Below, one piece after another: positions 13,830 to 24,306 of a DNA stretch of 60,000 nt. Where the stretch lies: positions 10,294,001 through 10,354,000 of the forward strand of contig NC_079884.1 in assembly GCF_029227915.1 (NCBI RefSeq), written 5' to 3'. Both the position numbers and the translations under genes were made by a program. A model generated the notes under the pieces. The model searched no databases. It saw nothing but the letters and a program-made list of their open reading frames with translations, and was not told the origin of the DNA. This DNA comes from Hydractinia symbiolongicarpus (lineage: Eukaryota; Cnidaria; Hydrozoa; Anthoathecata; Hydractiniidae). How positions within the stretch are numbered: the first letter of the stretch is position 1; every line of letters starts with the position of its first letter.

Positions 13830-15485
13830 AAATGAATTTTATTTATATTATTAAAATTGTTGCGTTTTTGTTTATACTTTGGGGAAAATATTCGCGGTTT
13901 AATGACATTCTCGCAAAATTTTTGCCTGGCAAAATATTTAAACTGACAAATCGCGGAGTTTGTTCTTTAATGAAAATCATAATTTCAAAGTTTTGTTTTA
14001 TCACTATTTTTTATGAATTACGAATCATGAACACTATTTATTTTTTTTAAAAAAAAAATACACACACTTTGTCTTATTCGCGAAAAGATGTTTGACGAAA
14101 CGAAGTTTATGCGTGTATTTTGGCCATTACCTCGCAAATGTATTTGACTTTGAAGTACTCGAAACTGTCCATGACGAAGGATAAAGCTGTTTGGGTTCAC
14201 TATATGTGGTGTTCAAAGCGCGTACCGGAATTGTGTTGACAACAATTGACAAACTCCTTCCAGTTTTAGAGTTTCTTTTGTGGAGACGCTGTTAATGAAA
14301 ATAGAGAAATGTAGAAGCTGTTCTTTAACATTTATATGAAATCATACTTTTCATCAATACTACATATTTTTTTCTAGCTTAATCCCTTTTCAAGTGGTTA
14401 CGTTTGAGACATCTTGACATGTTGTTGTTTTATTACGATGACAAATAGCTATTTTGACCAATATCGTATTTTGTTGTCTCGAAAATAAAATGTAGGTTCC
14501 ACATCTAACATTTTGTCTTGTACTATATAAACTATAAACTAATAAATAGTTATCTTTCACATAAAAGGAGAAGAGTTGTTTTTGAGTTATAATCAAATCC
14601 TGTCATAAGTAATGTGCTAAAACTGTGAAAAAAATCCAACTCGCACTGGAAATGACCTCAAATCACAAGTTGATGGCGTGAGACTGTCAACTGATCGGTG
14701 CAAGGACTTCATTGACGACCGGACGTTTGTTTTATGAAAACGGTGTTCACAATAAGATTTTTTCCCTCCCATTCTGTGTAACTTGCCTAGGGTGGTCTCT
14801 AAATCCGACAGACTGACTGGCCATCGTTTCCGTTTCTGACCAATGTTAGACTAAACAAAAGAAGCATACTGAACATGATGGAATTATTTTTTGTCTCTCG
14901 ATACTATTTTAGGGTCCAAATTGGTCTAAGAATGAAACGTGCCTCAATCCTGTTAAAACATTTTTTCACATAGTAAACAAAAATGCATACTCTTGGTAAC
15001 TTCTAAGTTCTCTGCAAATCGATGCCAATGTATTTAGAGTATATATTCTAAGCATAGCACCCGCATTAGCAACAGCGTTCCAAACCTTAAAATACAAAAA
15101 GTCGGTTTCGTGGTAACATCGTTCCTATACTTGTTTGGTACTCAAGGGCGGTGCTGTGTTGAATCAAAATTTTACATTTAATGTTTATGTCAACCATATG
15201 TGTATTCTGTTGTATTCCTACGTAGAAAAGCGGAAATTGGACAAGAAACTAAAGTTGTTGATATCGTGCTTGAGATATATTTATGCGACGTGCTATGTTT
15301 GTTTGCATTTCTCTGCGCGAATTACACTTAGTTATAAAATCTTTATATGTTTTCTTACGAAAGTCTTGCTCAAGTGGAAATAACAAATGTATTTATAAAT
15401 ATAAAAGGGAAAAAATAAAATATACGAAGTAGATGAGAAAAAATGGGGAGGTCGGTTAGTTAGATTTTGAATTTGTTCAGATAAG
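13830..15485. other. Intergenic region with one diverged repeat copy
   Basis: No convincing gene. About 14850-14990 there is a diverged copy of the 17.5-18.2 kb tandem unit, recognisable by 'actgaacatgatgg' followed by 'ggtccaaattggtc'. The short open frames here look like chance in AT-rich DNA. Confidence 0.5.
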
Positions 15486-15875
15486 ATGCAGTTACTATTT
15501 TGGTGTCGTTGTTTTGCTGTTATCATTGTTATCCACTCGTTCAGAAACGAAGAGTTATTAAAAGAAGTCTTAAAAAGGATTATAACTGATTTAAAAAGAA
15601 TCCAAAATGGAAGAAATATCAACGCAGAGCAACATATTGTTCAACGTTTGTTTAGTAATTTATGTAAAAGACAAACACGCATAAATTATGTTGATGTTAA
15701 CAGAATTAGTAGAGTCTTGATCCAGCCAAAGAAAAATAGCTGCCGTTGCAACTGCGAACTGAAAAGTTTTCAAGATAATCTGCGTCGTAACAAGCTGCCT
15801 CCACACAGAATACCTATCATAAGAGGAGGTGATTCGTTCAGTACGAGGAGAAGAATTTCAAAGCGTGACAAATAA
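15486..15875 (+). CDS. Possible small secreted basic protein, single exon
   Basis: Open frame of 129 codons. Residues 1-18 (MQLLFWCRCFAVIIVIHS) resemble a signal peptide, and the rest is basic and hydrophilic. The C-terminal part holds a CRCNC cluster and several dibasic or polybasic sites (RRR, KR) that could be processed. An AATAAA overlaps the stop codon. I do not recognise the family, and no intron is needed. Alternatives are the last exon of a longer gene, or a chance frame. No homologue comes to mind, so function is unassigned. Confidence 0.4.
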   Translation: MQLLFWCRCFAVIIVIHSFRNEELLKEVLKRIITDLKRIQNGRNINAEQHIVQRLFSNLCKRQTRINYVDVNRISRVLIQPKKNSCRCNCELKSFQDNLRRNKLPPHRIPIIRGGDSFSTRRRISKRDK

Positions 15876-15889
15876 ACTTTGTTACTTCG

Positions 15890-17048
15890 GTTTGCAATAA
15901 CTTTAACCAGGTGTTTATGTAGAAACTTGTATACAGACACAGACTTTGTCGATAGCGGTAAAGCATTAAACGCGAAGAAGGTTCGCAATTGAGCAAATAT
16001 GATGATTTCATATGCAATTTATAGATGTAAACTTTTTTGATACAATTTCATACCGCAATCCTTAATTTTGAGTCCATTTTAGTTTGTTTATTTTAAGTTA
16101 AAAAAAAAGTCGTAAAAAAATGTAGTAAATTGAATTTTAAGCAGATAGTGGCATTTTCAACAAAATTCAAGCTTTTGATGACGCCACAGAAAATGTGCTG
16201 ACGTAAGCAAAAACATTTTTGCCGCCATTTTGTTCGTTTTGTGACGTACTATTAAATGTGCCCAAGCCCATGGAAAGTTATTAAGGGAGGGGGGGAGGAT
16301 TCCACCCCCGGTCATAATATGTTAAAAAAAAACCGGACCAAATAGAAAAACGGTTTCACCCAAAACATATTTGCAAGGCAGAGTTATACTGTGGAAAAAT
16401 AATTTTGTGAATGAAACTTTATGATAACAAAATAGTACTTGTGTGTAATTTCACGACGCCGCAAAAATCTATTCCGCAAAATTTTCCATCTTTTGTACTT
16501 CTAATTTATGTAGGACCTTAGACAGAAAGTACTTCGTTGTTTATTTGAAAATATTTCTATATACCAACGCAATAAATGGTTTTTAATCGCTCTAAATTGC
16601 TTTCGTATATATATGAATAGATTATTAATTAAGACCTAATTTGGTCATATGATAAAACAAAAAATATTTAAATGACGAAAGTTTTTTATGCTATGAAATG
16701 AATAAGACGCCTGATAAGATTTTCGCTATCAGCATATAGATAATAGGTGTGGGGGTAAAATATGTCATATAGTGCAAAAGTATCCTCAGAGAATTAAAAC
16801 GCGATGCATGGTATCTGCAACCAAAGTCCAAAGTTTAACAAGTTTAAAGACAAAAACAAAACAATGAAGTAAACCCAGCGTTTGTTTTGCGGAGAAAATA
16901 GATATAAACTAGCCCTTCTAGAAGATTTTGTAAACATCTATGTTAGAGAAAGTTTAGACCTGCGTCATGATCACTGAAATAAACTTTTTTAACAAAAGTC
17001 CCGAGTCAACGGTGTTTAGAATATTCTCATGGATATAGATGATGCCAA
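15890..17048. other. Non-coding stretch, nothing recognised
   Basis: AT-rich DNA with homopolymer runs and one G-rich patch near 16290. I see no gene, RNA or repeat family here that I can support. Confidence 0.5.
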
Positions 17049-17051
17049 TAA

Positions 17052-17197
17052 AGGCCGTCTCAAATGCATCCAACATTTTTTCCAACATTTTTGTTGGAAT
17101 GTTGGATGATGTTGATGAAAATTTGTTCAAATTTCGAAAGTCGAACATTTCATCCAACATCAAAAATTTACCACGTTGGATGCATTTGAGCCGGACT
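17052..17197. mobile_element. 146-bp MITE with TAA target duplication
   Basis: The ends are inverted repeats of about 22 bases (left AGGCCGTCTCAAATGCATCC; right end complementary with two or three changes). A second palindromic layer of CCAACAT and ATGTTGG words lies inside. It is flanked by TAA on both sides (17049-17051 and 17198-17200), a three-base duplication typical of PIF/Harbinger elements. It has no coding capacity, so it would be non-autonomous. The superfamily is an inference from TSD length only. Confidence 0.75.
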
Positions 17198-17454
17198 TAA
17201 GTGAACTTAGTGTATATATATCAGTTGAAGAGGCTACAATTTGATTGTATTCAGTGAGGAAATCAAAGAAATTTTGACGAATGAAGAACGCTTCCTCAAA
17301 ATAAAAAAACATGGAAGTTGATTTTTTATTGAATTTCCGCGCCCGAAGGCGTAGGGAATTCTTTAAAACCGTCGTTTTTTCTTTCGGAGCATTTTTTGAG
17401 AAAAAATCGACCCTGGGATTTCACGTTGTTCCGTCACAGACTTTGTACCCAAGC

Positions 17455-18210
17455 TCCTTAACTACTGGGAAGTCTAGTATTGACGCTTCAGGCCAAAATT
17501 GGTATTTGTTTTCGACAAAATTTGGCACAGTTAACAAAAAAAGTATGCTGAACATGATGGTGACATCAAAATTTTGATTTCTTCTTACCTAAATGTCATT
17601 TCAGGCCAAAATTGGTCCAAAAATTAAAACTACTTTATTTTTAACAAAATTATGCTGAAGTATGCTGAACATTATGGTGACATAATAATTTTGATTTTTG
17701 TCACCTAAATGTCATTTTAGGCCAAAATTGGTCCAAAAATTAGAACTATTTTATTTTCAACAAAACTTGGAACAGTTAACAAATAAATTATGCTGAACAT
17801 GATGGTGACATCAAAATTTTGATTTCTTCTTACCTAAATGTCATTTCAGGCCAAAATTGGTCCAAAAATTAAAACTACTTTATTTTTAACAAAATTATGC
17901 TGAAGTATGCTGAACATGATGGTGACATCAAAATTTTGATTTCTTGTTACCTAAATGTAGTTTTAGGCTAAAATTGGTCCAAAAATTAAAACTACTTTAT
18001 TTTTGACAAATTTTGGCACAATTAACAAAAAAAGTATGCTGAACATGATGGTGACATCAAAATTTTGATTTCTTTTTACCTAAATGTCATTTCAGGCCAA
18101 AATTGGTCCAAAAATTAAAACTACTTTATTTTTAACAAAATTTGGCACAGTAAACAAATAAAGTATGCTAAACATGATGGTGACATCAAAATTTTGATTT
18201 CTTGTCAACT
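17455..18210. repeat. Tandem repeat, six units with alternating length
   Basis: Six copies of a unit containing TATGCTGAACATGATGGTGA and GGCCAAAATTGGTCC. The shared word starts at 17544, 17661, 17789, 17906, 18035 and 18164, giving spacings of 117, 128, 117, 129 and 129. The short form lacks the 'ttggcacagttaacaaa' insert. The array therefore behaves as a dimer of roughly 246 bp. Confidence 0.9.
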
Positions 18211-19697
18211 AATGCCGTTTAAGACCATAAACGTTTCAATCGCAAGACTTTCAACCATGAATGATAGGCTGTATTTTTTGTTCTCTTCAGAGGTTCATGC
18301 ACCAAACCCCTTCGAATGTTTGGCACAATAACACAACGAATTAGCAGGTTTTCATCAAATATTTTGGTAGTGCGCGGAAATTCTTAGAGCCCCCAGGGCT
18401 TCTTGTTCTTTTTGGATCTGACAATAGCAATTTTTTTAAAATAAAAAACTCTCGCGATAAAATAAAAAAAAAATCGCTCGCGTCGTAAAATACGAAAATC
18501 GAAATCTTGTTCATAAAAACCTAATTTCTTACTAATCATTTTTTGTAAAATTTGCGGAAAACGGGAAAAAAAGTTTGGCGAAAAAAAATAATTTTGGCGG
18601 AAATGTGATTTGACGAATTTTGACAAAACCGCTAAAAGTAAGAAATTCGCTTGCGCCTAATTTTATTACGTATACTAAAATATATACTACTCTGAAATTC
18701 CCACCAACAATCCAACTTTAAAGAAATTTCCAACAACGAAAGGACAATTCAGTTCAACCAAAATTCAAAGTGCTTTTGGTCATAGTTCAAAGCGAGTATG
18801 ATTCAAGAAACGAAGCTTTCCTATTGGCTTTACAGGTAATAACAAAAAGTTTTAAAAAAATAAAAACAAAATTTTAAATGAAAGAGATTTATTTACAAAA
18901 TGGAAAACATTAGAAATCTAGAAATAAATTGTAGCAGTGTCCATAATGAAAACAAATGAAAGAAAAAATAAGTAGTCATAATACCCTTCGGTAAAATGGG
19001 AAAACATTATTTTTAGTTACAATGTAGTGTATTTGACAGTAAAAATCCCTGGTGAAATAAATTTTAAATAGTCAATTAGAGGCAAAGAAGCTTGCCTCGA
19101 TTTTTTTTCAACGTTACTCCAACAAAACGTGTGCCACTTCTTACACTATCGTATTTTTTCCAATTAAACGCACTTCCGTCAACAAAAATAATGAGAATGT
19201 TATCTACAACGGATTTGAATGTCTTTCTCTCCATCTTGCTATTTGTAAACAACTATCAACTGTTAACAGCAACTACCACTTGTGGATCTTTGTTCGTGTA
19301 ATAAATCATTTTTTATAAACAAAATGTAGGCAGTATATACAAAACCAATTTTTATATAGCTTACTGCCTCATTTCGCAGCAATCATTGTGTAACTCAAAT
19401 GTGTTTTCGTTGTTGGTTTGTTGTTAACAACCGTTGTCGTAATTTCTTTCGCTGTCCCGTTCCACTTTTTACTTTTCGATACGATTGATGGTGTATTCTT
19501 CGTTAGTGTTTTCACATAACTGAAAGCAATTGCCGAGGAACTCATGTTTATAATTTTCGCTTAAAAATAACTTTTAAAAACTTTCTCTTTGCAAGTCAAC
19601 TTTTGTGTTGTTGCGTCGAGGAATGTCTGCACTGATCTGTTTATGTTTTGATATAAACATCGTGTTCTATTATTCGGGAATATTTAATTGACAGTTG
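18211..19697. other. Non-coding stretch, nothing recognised
   Basis: AT-rich DNA between the tandem repeat and the next foldback element. Short frames are present but none has a recognisable domain, splice structure or codon pattern. Confidence 0.45.
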
Positions 19698-19772
19698 CAA
19701 CCTCGATCCCAGGGACTTTATGTCAGACGATCTTTCAATAAGCGCAGAGATAAAAACTTTGGGAACGAGGTT
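19698..19772. mobile_element. Short foldback MITE, CCTCGTTCCCAGGG family
   Basis: About 75 bp with complementary ends: CAACCTCGATCCCAGGG on the left, and CTTTGGGAACGAGGTT on the right. Related copies occur at 48.77, 49.55, 55.92 and 56.08 kb. No coding capacity. Confidence 0.7.
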
Positions 19773-19846
19773 TCTTTCAGTGGTGAAAATAATTACGCGG
19801 AAAAAATTGTAAACAACGGTGACTTTTTTATGTTTATCTTTAGAAT

Positions 19847-19873
19847 CATAGTCATAAGAAAAAAAGATAGTCT
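19847..19873 (+). repeat. Left terminal inverted repeat of the P-like element
   Basis: Starts CATAGTCATAAG and continues through an A-run to GATAGTCT. It is the exact reverse complement of 29664-29690. TTAGAAT lies immediately outside at 19840-19846. Confidence 0.92.
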
Positions 19874-19957
19874 AGAGGCAACGACCACCGACATTGTTTA
19901 CGCAATGTATCCTTAACTTAGGTAGGACGACCCTCCGATATTGCACGAAAGTTAAAC

Positions 19958-21169
19958 ATGGCGGCTTCAGCACAGGAAGATTACTTAGCTGGTGACGAAC
20001 TTTATGACTTGTTTCAGTTACTTGATGGTGGTTTTCTTGACGATGATGCAATTTTTAATGCAGATGTGAACGCTGTAGTTACTGAAGTAATGGATAACGA
20101 AAAAAATAAAGCTGTTTATCGTTGTCAACATTGTGAAATAATTTGTAAATCACAACGTGGTCTTACTAGGCATTGCAATGTTAAACATACATCAGCAACT
20201 ATCACAACAAATTCTTGTGACTCTAGTATTTCCATACCACAGCTGTCAAAGGAAGAACAATGTTTGAAGAAATTTCACCCCTTAACTTTAAAATTAATTG
20301 TAAATAAATGTGCTGATTCATGCTTTAAAGATTTGTGTTTGCCTGAAAATATTAGATGCTTGTTCTCGAAAGAAAATTTTTTATTTTCAACTGATGATGC
20401 TATTGAACTATGGAACAAGTTCAGACCAATGATTGAAAAATATTCTGGGGATGCTGAAGATTTTTACATGTATTTTTATGGCATGTTGAAGGAAAATATC
20501 CTACCATCAAAATTTGAAGAAACACGATTTAGCAATATTTTACTTGCAGAAGTGGCAAATCATATGTTGACCCATTTATCAGGCATTGGTAAAGATACAC
20601 CCAAAGACCTACAGGTGGCAGAAATTTCAGAAAAAGAGCTCAAAAGTTTAGATTATCTTGGTGGATATATTCTTCACAAGCTACATTCTAGGTTTCGATT
20701 TTCAAAGGCTACTTTAACAAATCGCACACAATTTATTGCACTGCTGCAAGCATGTAAGGTTGATAGCGATGATTCTCAGACATATATTAATATTCGTGAT
20801 CGTGGAGGTTTGTGGAGAGTAAACAAAAAAATGCAAGCAGTTTTCGTTAAATGTGAACAAATATTTCGGTTGTCAACTATTAATTTCCAAACCAAATTGA
20901 TATGTCACAACATAGTCCACAAGATGCTAGAAAACCCTTCAATTTTATCTAATTTTAAGAGTGCCTGTTATGAAGTGGAGCCACAAGTTGATGAAGAAGT
21001 TAGTTTAAACTTGTTGGAGCATATGTTAACATTGTTTACTAAAGTTCGCACCTGTTCATATGCTAAAGATATTCGTGAAAAACACAAGGCTGCTAAACAG
21101 AATTCAAAAAAACGTGCTTTGAGAGTTGAACTAAAGAAAACAGCTATTACTAAAGAACTGGGACATTAA
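19958..21169 (+). CDS. C2H2 zinc-finger protein of the P-like element
   Basis: Single open frame of 403 codons, starting in a good context (aaacATGG). Residues about 49-72 form one classical C2H2 finger (C-x2-C-x12-H-x4-H, from CQHCEIIC to HCNVKH). After an acidic N-terminus the protein is mainly helical. The C-terminal half carries LDYLGGYILHKL and RDRGGLWRVNKKM. These resemble segments near the C-terminus of THAP9/P-type transposases, though I see no catalytic acidic triad. It sits inside the element, convergent to the THAP gene. Being uninterrupted while its partner is broken, it could still be expressed. It may be a DNA-binding cofactor, or the separated C-terminal part of a split transposase; that role is inference. 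Confidence 0.75.
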   Translation: MAASAQEDYLAGDELYDLFQLLDGGFLDDDAIFNADVNAVVTEVMDNEKNKAVYRCQHCEIICKSQRGLTRHCNVKHTSATITTNSCDSSISIPQLSKEEQCLKKFHPLTLKLIVNKCADSCFKDLCLPENIRCLFSKENFLFSTDDAIELWNKFRPMIEKYSGDAEDFYMYFYGMLKENILPSKFEETRFSNILLAEVANHMLTHLSGIGKDTPKDLQVAEISEKELKSLDYLGGYILHKLHSRFRFSKATLTNRTQFIALLQACKVDSDDSQTYINIRDRGGLWRVNKKMQAVFVKCEQIFRLSTINFQTKLICHNIVHKMLENPSILSNFKSACYEVEPQVDEEVSLNLLEHMLTLFTKVRTCSYAKDIREKHKAAKQNSKKRALRVELKKTAITKELGH

Positions 21170-21186
21170 ATGTTTGCCAAGTCCTA

Positions 21187-21629
21187 GACATGGACTTAAA
21201 AAACTGTCAAAAAGGCTATTTTTATAGCCACAAATTTTCAAAAAACATGTTTTGGCTTTAACTTATATGTTTTATTCTACGTGCCTGATATATTTATTTA
21301 CATTGTTTATTTAAACTTTATTATTGTTAAGAAATTAGGAACGACAGTTATTCACAGGTTTTGTCGATAACGCCAAATATTCTCAGTGACTTATAAATCA
21401 CTGATTGCAAGTTTTTTTCCAAATATTTTTCAATTTGTAGAGTTGAAAAAAGTTCCAGGTGAAGTAAATACCATGTGTACCTACAAAATTTTGTTTTCTG
21501 CTAGAACCCTCCAGTCCCCAGTATAAAGGGGACTAAAGAATGTGACCAAAAATATTGATAGCCAGTGTAATGTTTTTTTTTAAAATTGTGGCTATAAAAA
21601 TAGCCGTTTGACAGTTTTAATCCATGTCC
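21187..21629. repeat. Mirrored inverted repeat between the two convergent genes of the P-like element
   Basis: Arms at about 21187-21248 and 21570-21629 are roughly 85% complementary. Each arm holds a small perfect hairpin (GGCTATTTTTATAGCC) plus CTGTCAAA and GACATGG. The left arm begins 18 bases after the stop of the zinc-finger gene; the right arm begins 13 bases after the stop of the THAP gene. The 3' untranslated regions of both genes are therefore symmetrical. Possible roles are 3'-end formation or internal transposase binding sites. Confidence 0.85.
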
Positions 21630-22658
21630 GGGATGTAGCATCTATTGAGAGTTTTTCTTTCTTTTTGGCAATGGACTATCATCAATAAGGTTAAATTTGC
21701 TACTACCTGAGGCACAAACATTTCCAGCAATTGGTCGTACAAGAAAAACGAGGACGTGGGATGCTAATTCTTTTACATTTTTGAGTGTTGCAAAGTTTGT
21801 ATTAATATCACCTAGGTCCACAAAACCAATTAGTTCACCTGTGTACTTATCCCACACCAAATCTTCCTGTATCTTCATCTCGTCAAATAGTATGGTGACA
21901 AATCTCTCAGGTGCTGAAAATAATGCTGTTTTCTTAGAAAGATCTTCAATAATTTGATAGTTAAATCCTCTGGTTGGGCGAATGTAGTTTCGGTAATCTC
22001 GCAAAGTACGCAAACTGGGAAGGACTAATATTCCAGAACCAGTGTTTTTATCAAATCGCAAGTCGGAATATGCAGAGGAAGATTTAGCAGCTAGATTCAG
22101 ACAGTATTTGATGATCATAGGATGGTATCTGACACTATGTGGACTAGAAGATTGCACATACTTTTGTTGCTCCTCCCAAAATAACTTCATAAAAGGTGGA
22201 ACAGCCTCTCTGTCACAACCAGTAAAAATAGATATTAGATCTTTACTTAACGCAGGACTTACATTTTCAGAGTGACTTTCTAAAGCATTTTTTATTTCTG
22301 CAATTTCCTTTTCCAATCTCTTACAATTTAGTCTTTGATTTTGCAGAGTTAATTTTATCCTTTCAGGGGAGGTAAATTTAATCGGTGCCTTCAATTTAGC
22401 TGGTTCAAGCATCTTTTTTTCTTTTCGGGTGTCACTATACATAACCGTTATGTTGTGAGAAACACACTGTAAACATGGATGTTTGTCATTGGTGGATAGC
22501 AGCATCCTGCAATCATTAGACCGGTAGTATTCATCTTGGTGTAGATGAGATTGAAATGACTGCGGGCAAGTCTGAGTTGCCGTTAAGGGCCGTTGAGTGC
22601 GGTCACGTTTCAACCGCGCTCCAAATGAAGCTGTAGCCGCAGGCACGAAAAGGGGAGT

Positions 22659-23447
22659 ATGTCTCACATCCAACTTAGAGACTTTGTTGGTAAAAGTAAA
22701 ACTGATATAAACAAAATGAATAAAGAATCTTTGGTAAACTTGTTATTCAATAATAAAGAAATTGAGCAGTTGGACGATCTCAAGTCCATACGAGACAGCA
22801 TAGAAGAGCTGAAAAATAATGTCATCAATCGCCTTCTCAATGAAAACAAACGACTCAAAAAACATATCAAGGAAATTGAAACCCAAAACTACGAACAGAT
22901 GGATGAATTGGAGGACAACATGCGAAGCTTGATGGCTCAACAAGACAGATATTCACGCCGTAATAATATTGAAATCTCTGGTATTCCGTCTGAAATCGAC
23001 AATGAATGCCTAGAAGAAACCTCAATAAATATTCTAAACAGGTTAGATCTTTCTATTAACGTAAACGATGTTGAAGCTTGTCATCGACTTCCATTAACAA
23101 AAAACGAGCGCAAACATAACAAACCAAAGCGAACAATAATTCGATTTGTAAACCGGAAGTTCTGTGAGACTGCTCTGGAACGTAGAAAAAAGTTAAAGGA
23201 TACTGATCTTACGTCAATTTCTCCTAACCTAAATAGTTCTGATATTTTTATTTCTGATAACCTGTGCCAATATGACTTAATGTTACTTGGAATGTGTCGT
23301 CAACTGTATACAAAAGCTAAAATACATGCATGCTGGTCCTGGAAAGGATCTATTTCAATGAAAATTAATGAAAATGATCGCCCAACAAAAATAAACAATG
23401 TATATGAATTAGTAGGAATGTTTCCTGATTTTGATTTCTATAACTGA
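22659..23447 (+). CDS. LINE ORF1, nucleic-acid-binding protein
   Basis: 262 codons. The N-terminal third is a charged coiled coil (about residues 35-90) that would trimerise or multimerise the protein. From about residue 95 follows the L1-type ORF1 (Transposase_22-like) pattern: RRNNIEISGIP, VEACHRLP, RTIIRFVNRKFCETAL and ISDNLCQYD. In this family the protein coats element RNA. The frame is fully open. The start was chosen as the first ATG; it lies about 100 bases from the element's 5' end, so the 5' UTR is short. Confidence 0.82.
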   Translation: MSHIQLRDFVGKSKTDINKMNKESLVNLLFNNKEIEQLDDLKSIRDSIEELKNNVINRLLNENKRLKKHIKEIETQNYEQMDELEDNMRSLMAQQDRYSRRNNIEISGIPSEIDNECLEETSINILNRLDLSINVNDVEACHRLPLTKNERKHNKPKRTIIRFVNRKFCETALERRKKLKDTDLTSISPNLNSSDIFISDNLCQYDLMLLGMCRQLYTKAKIHACWSWKGSISMKINENDRPTKINNVYELVGMFPDFDFYN

Positions 23448-23845
23448 ATTTGTATTAACCTAACTTATTATCTGTTTATTTATGATACTTTTTTACTGTC
23501 TCTACCATTATGAATTTAACAGTGCGCTTTTGGTCTATTATATTCATGTGAACCGTCATTTTTAAATTTCCATAATGACAAACCTTGTGCTGAGTAAACT
23601 TTCAGACAGCATTTTTGTTGATTTTGTTTTTCTCCCTTTCTTTGCATCTATATATATAGTATATACTTCTAGAATTATCCAATTTATTATTTTAGCTAAT
23701 AATCTGAAAGCTAAAACTACTTTTCATCCAACTTATTTACTCCCCTGTGTGTGTTTTGTGTCCACTCAACCACCAGTTTAATTCTCGTGAGAATAACATT
23801 TACTAAGTAGCTTCCCTTTGGTGTTTTGTGTGATTTATTTATTTA

Positions 23846-24241
<396 letters not shown>

Positions 24242-24306
24242 ATTATTAATATTTATTTATTTATTTTCCTGTAGCACTTATTTACCTTTATACAAATTAA
24301 CAACCT

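Noticed and set aside
22563-22673. N-terminus of the THAP transposase at 22673
   Set aside because: This stretch is LINE 5' sequence read backwards; the real upstream part lies beyond the LINE at 28071 and above.
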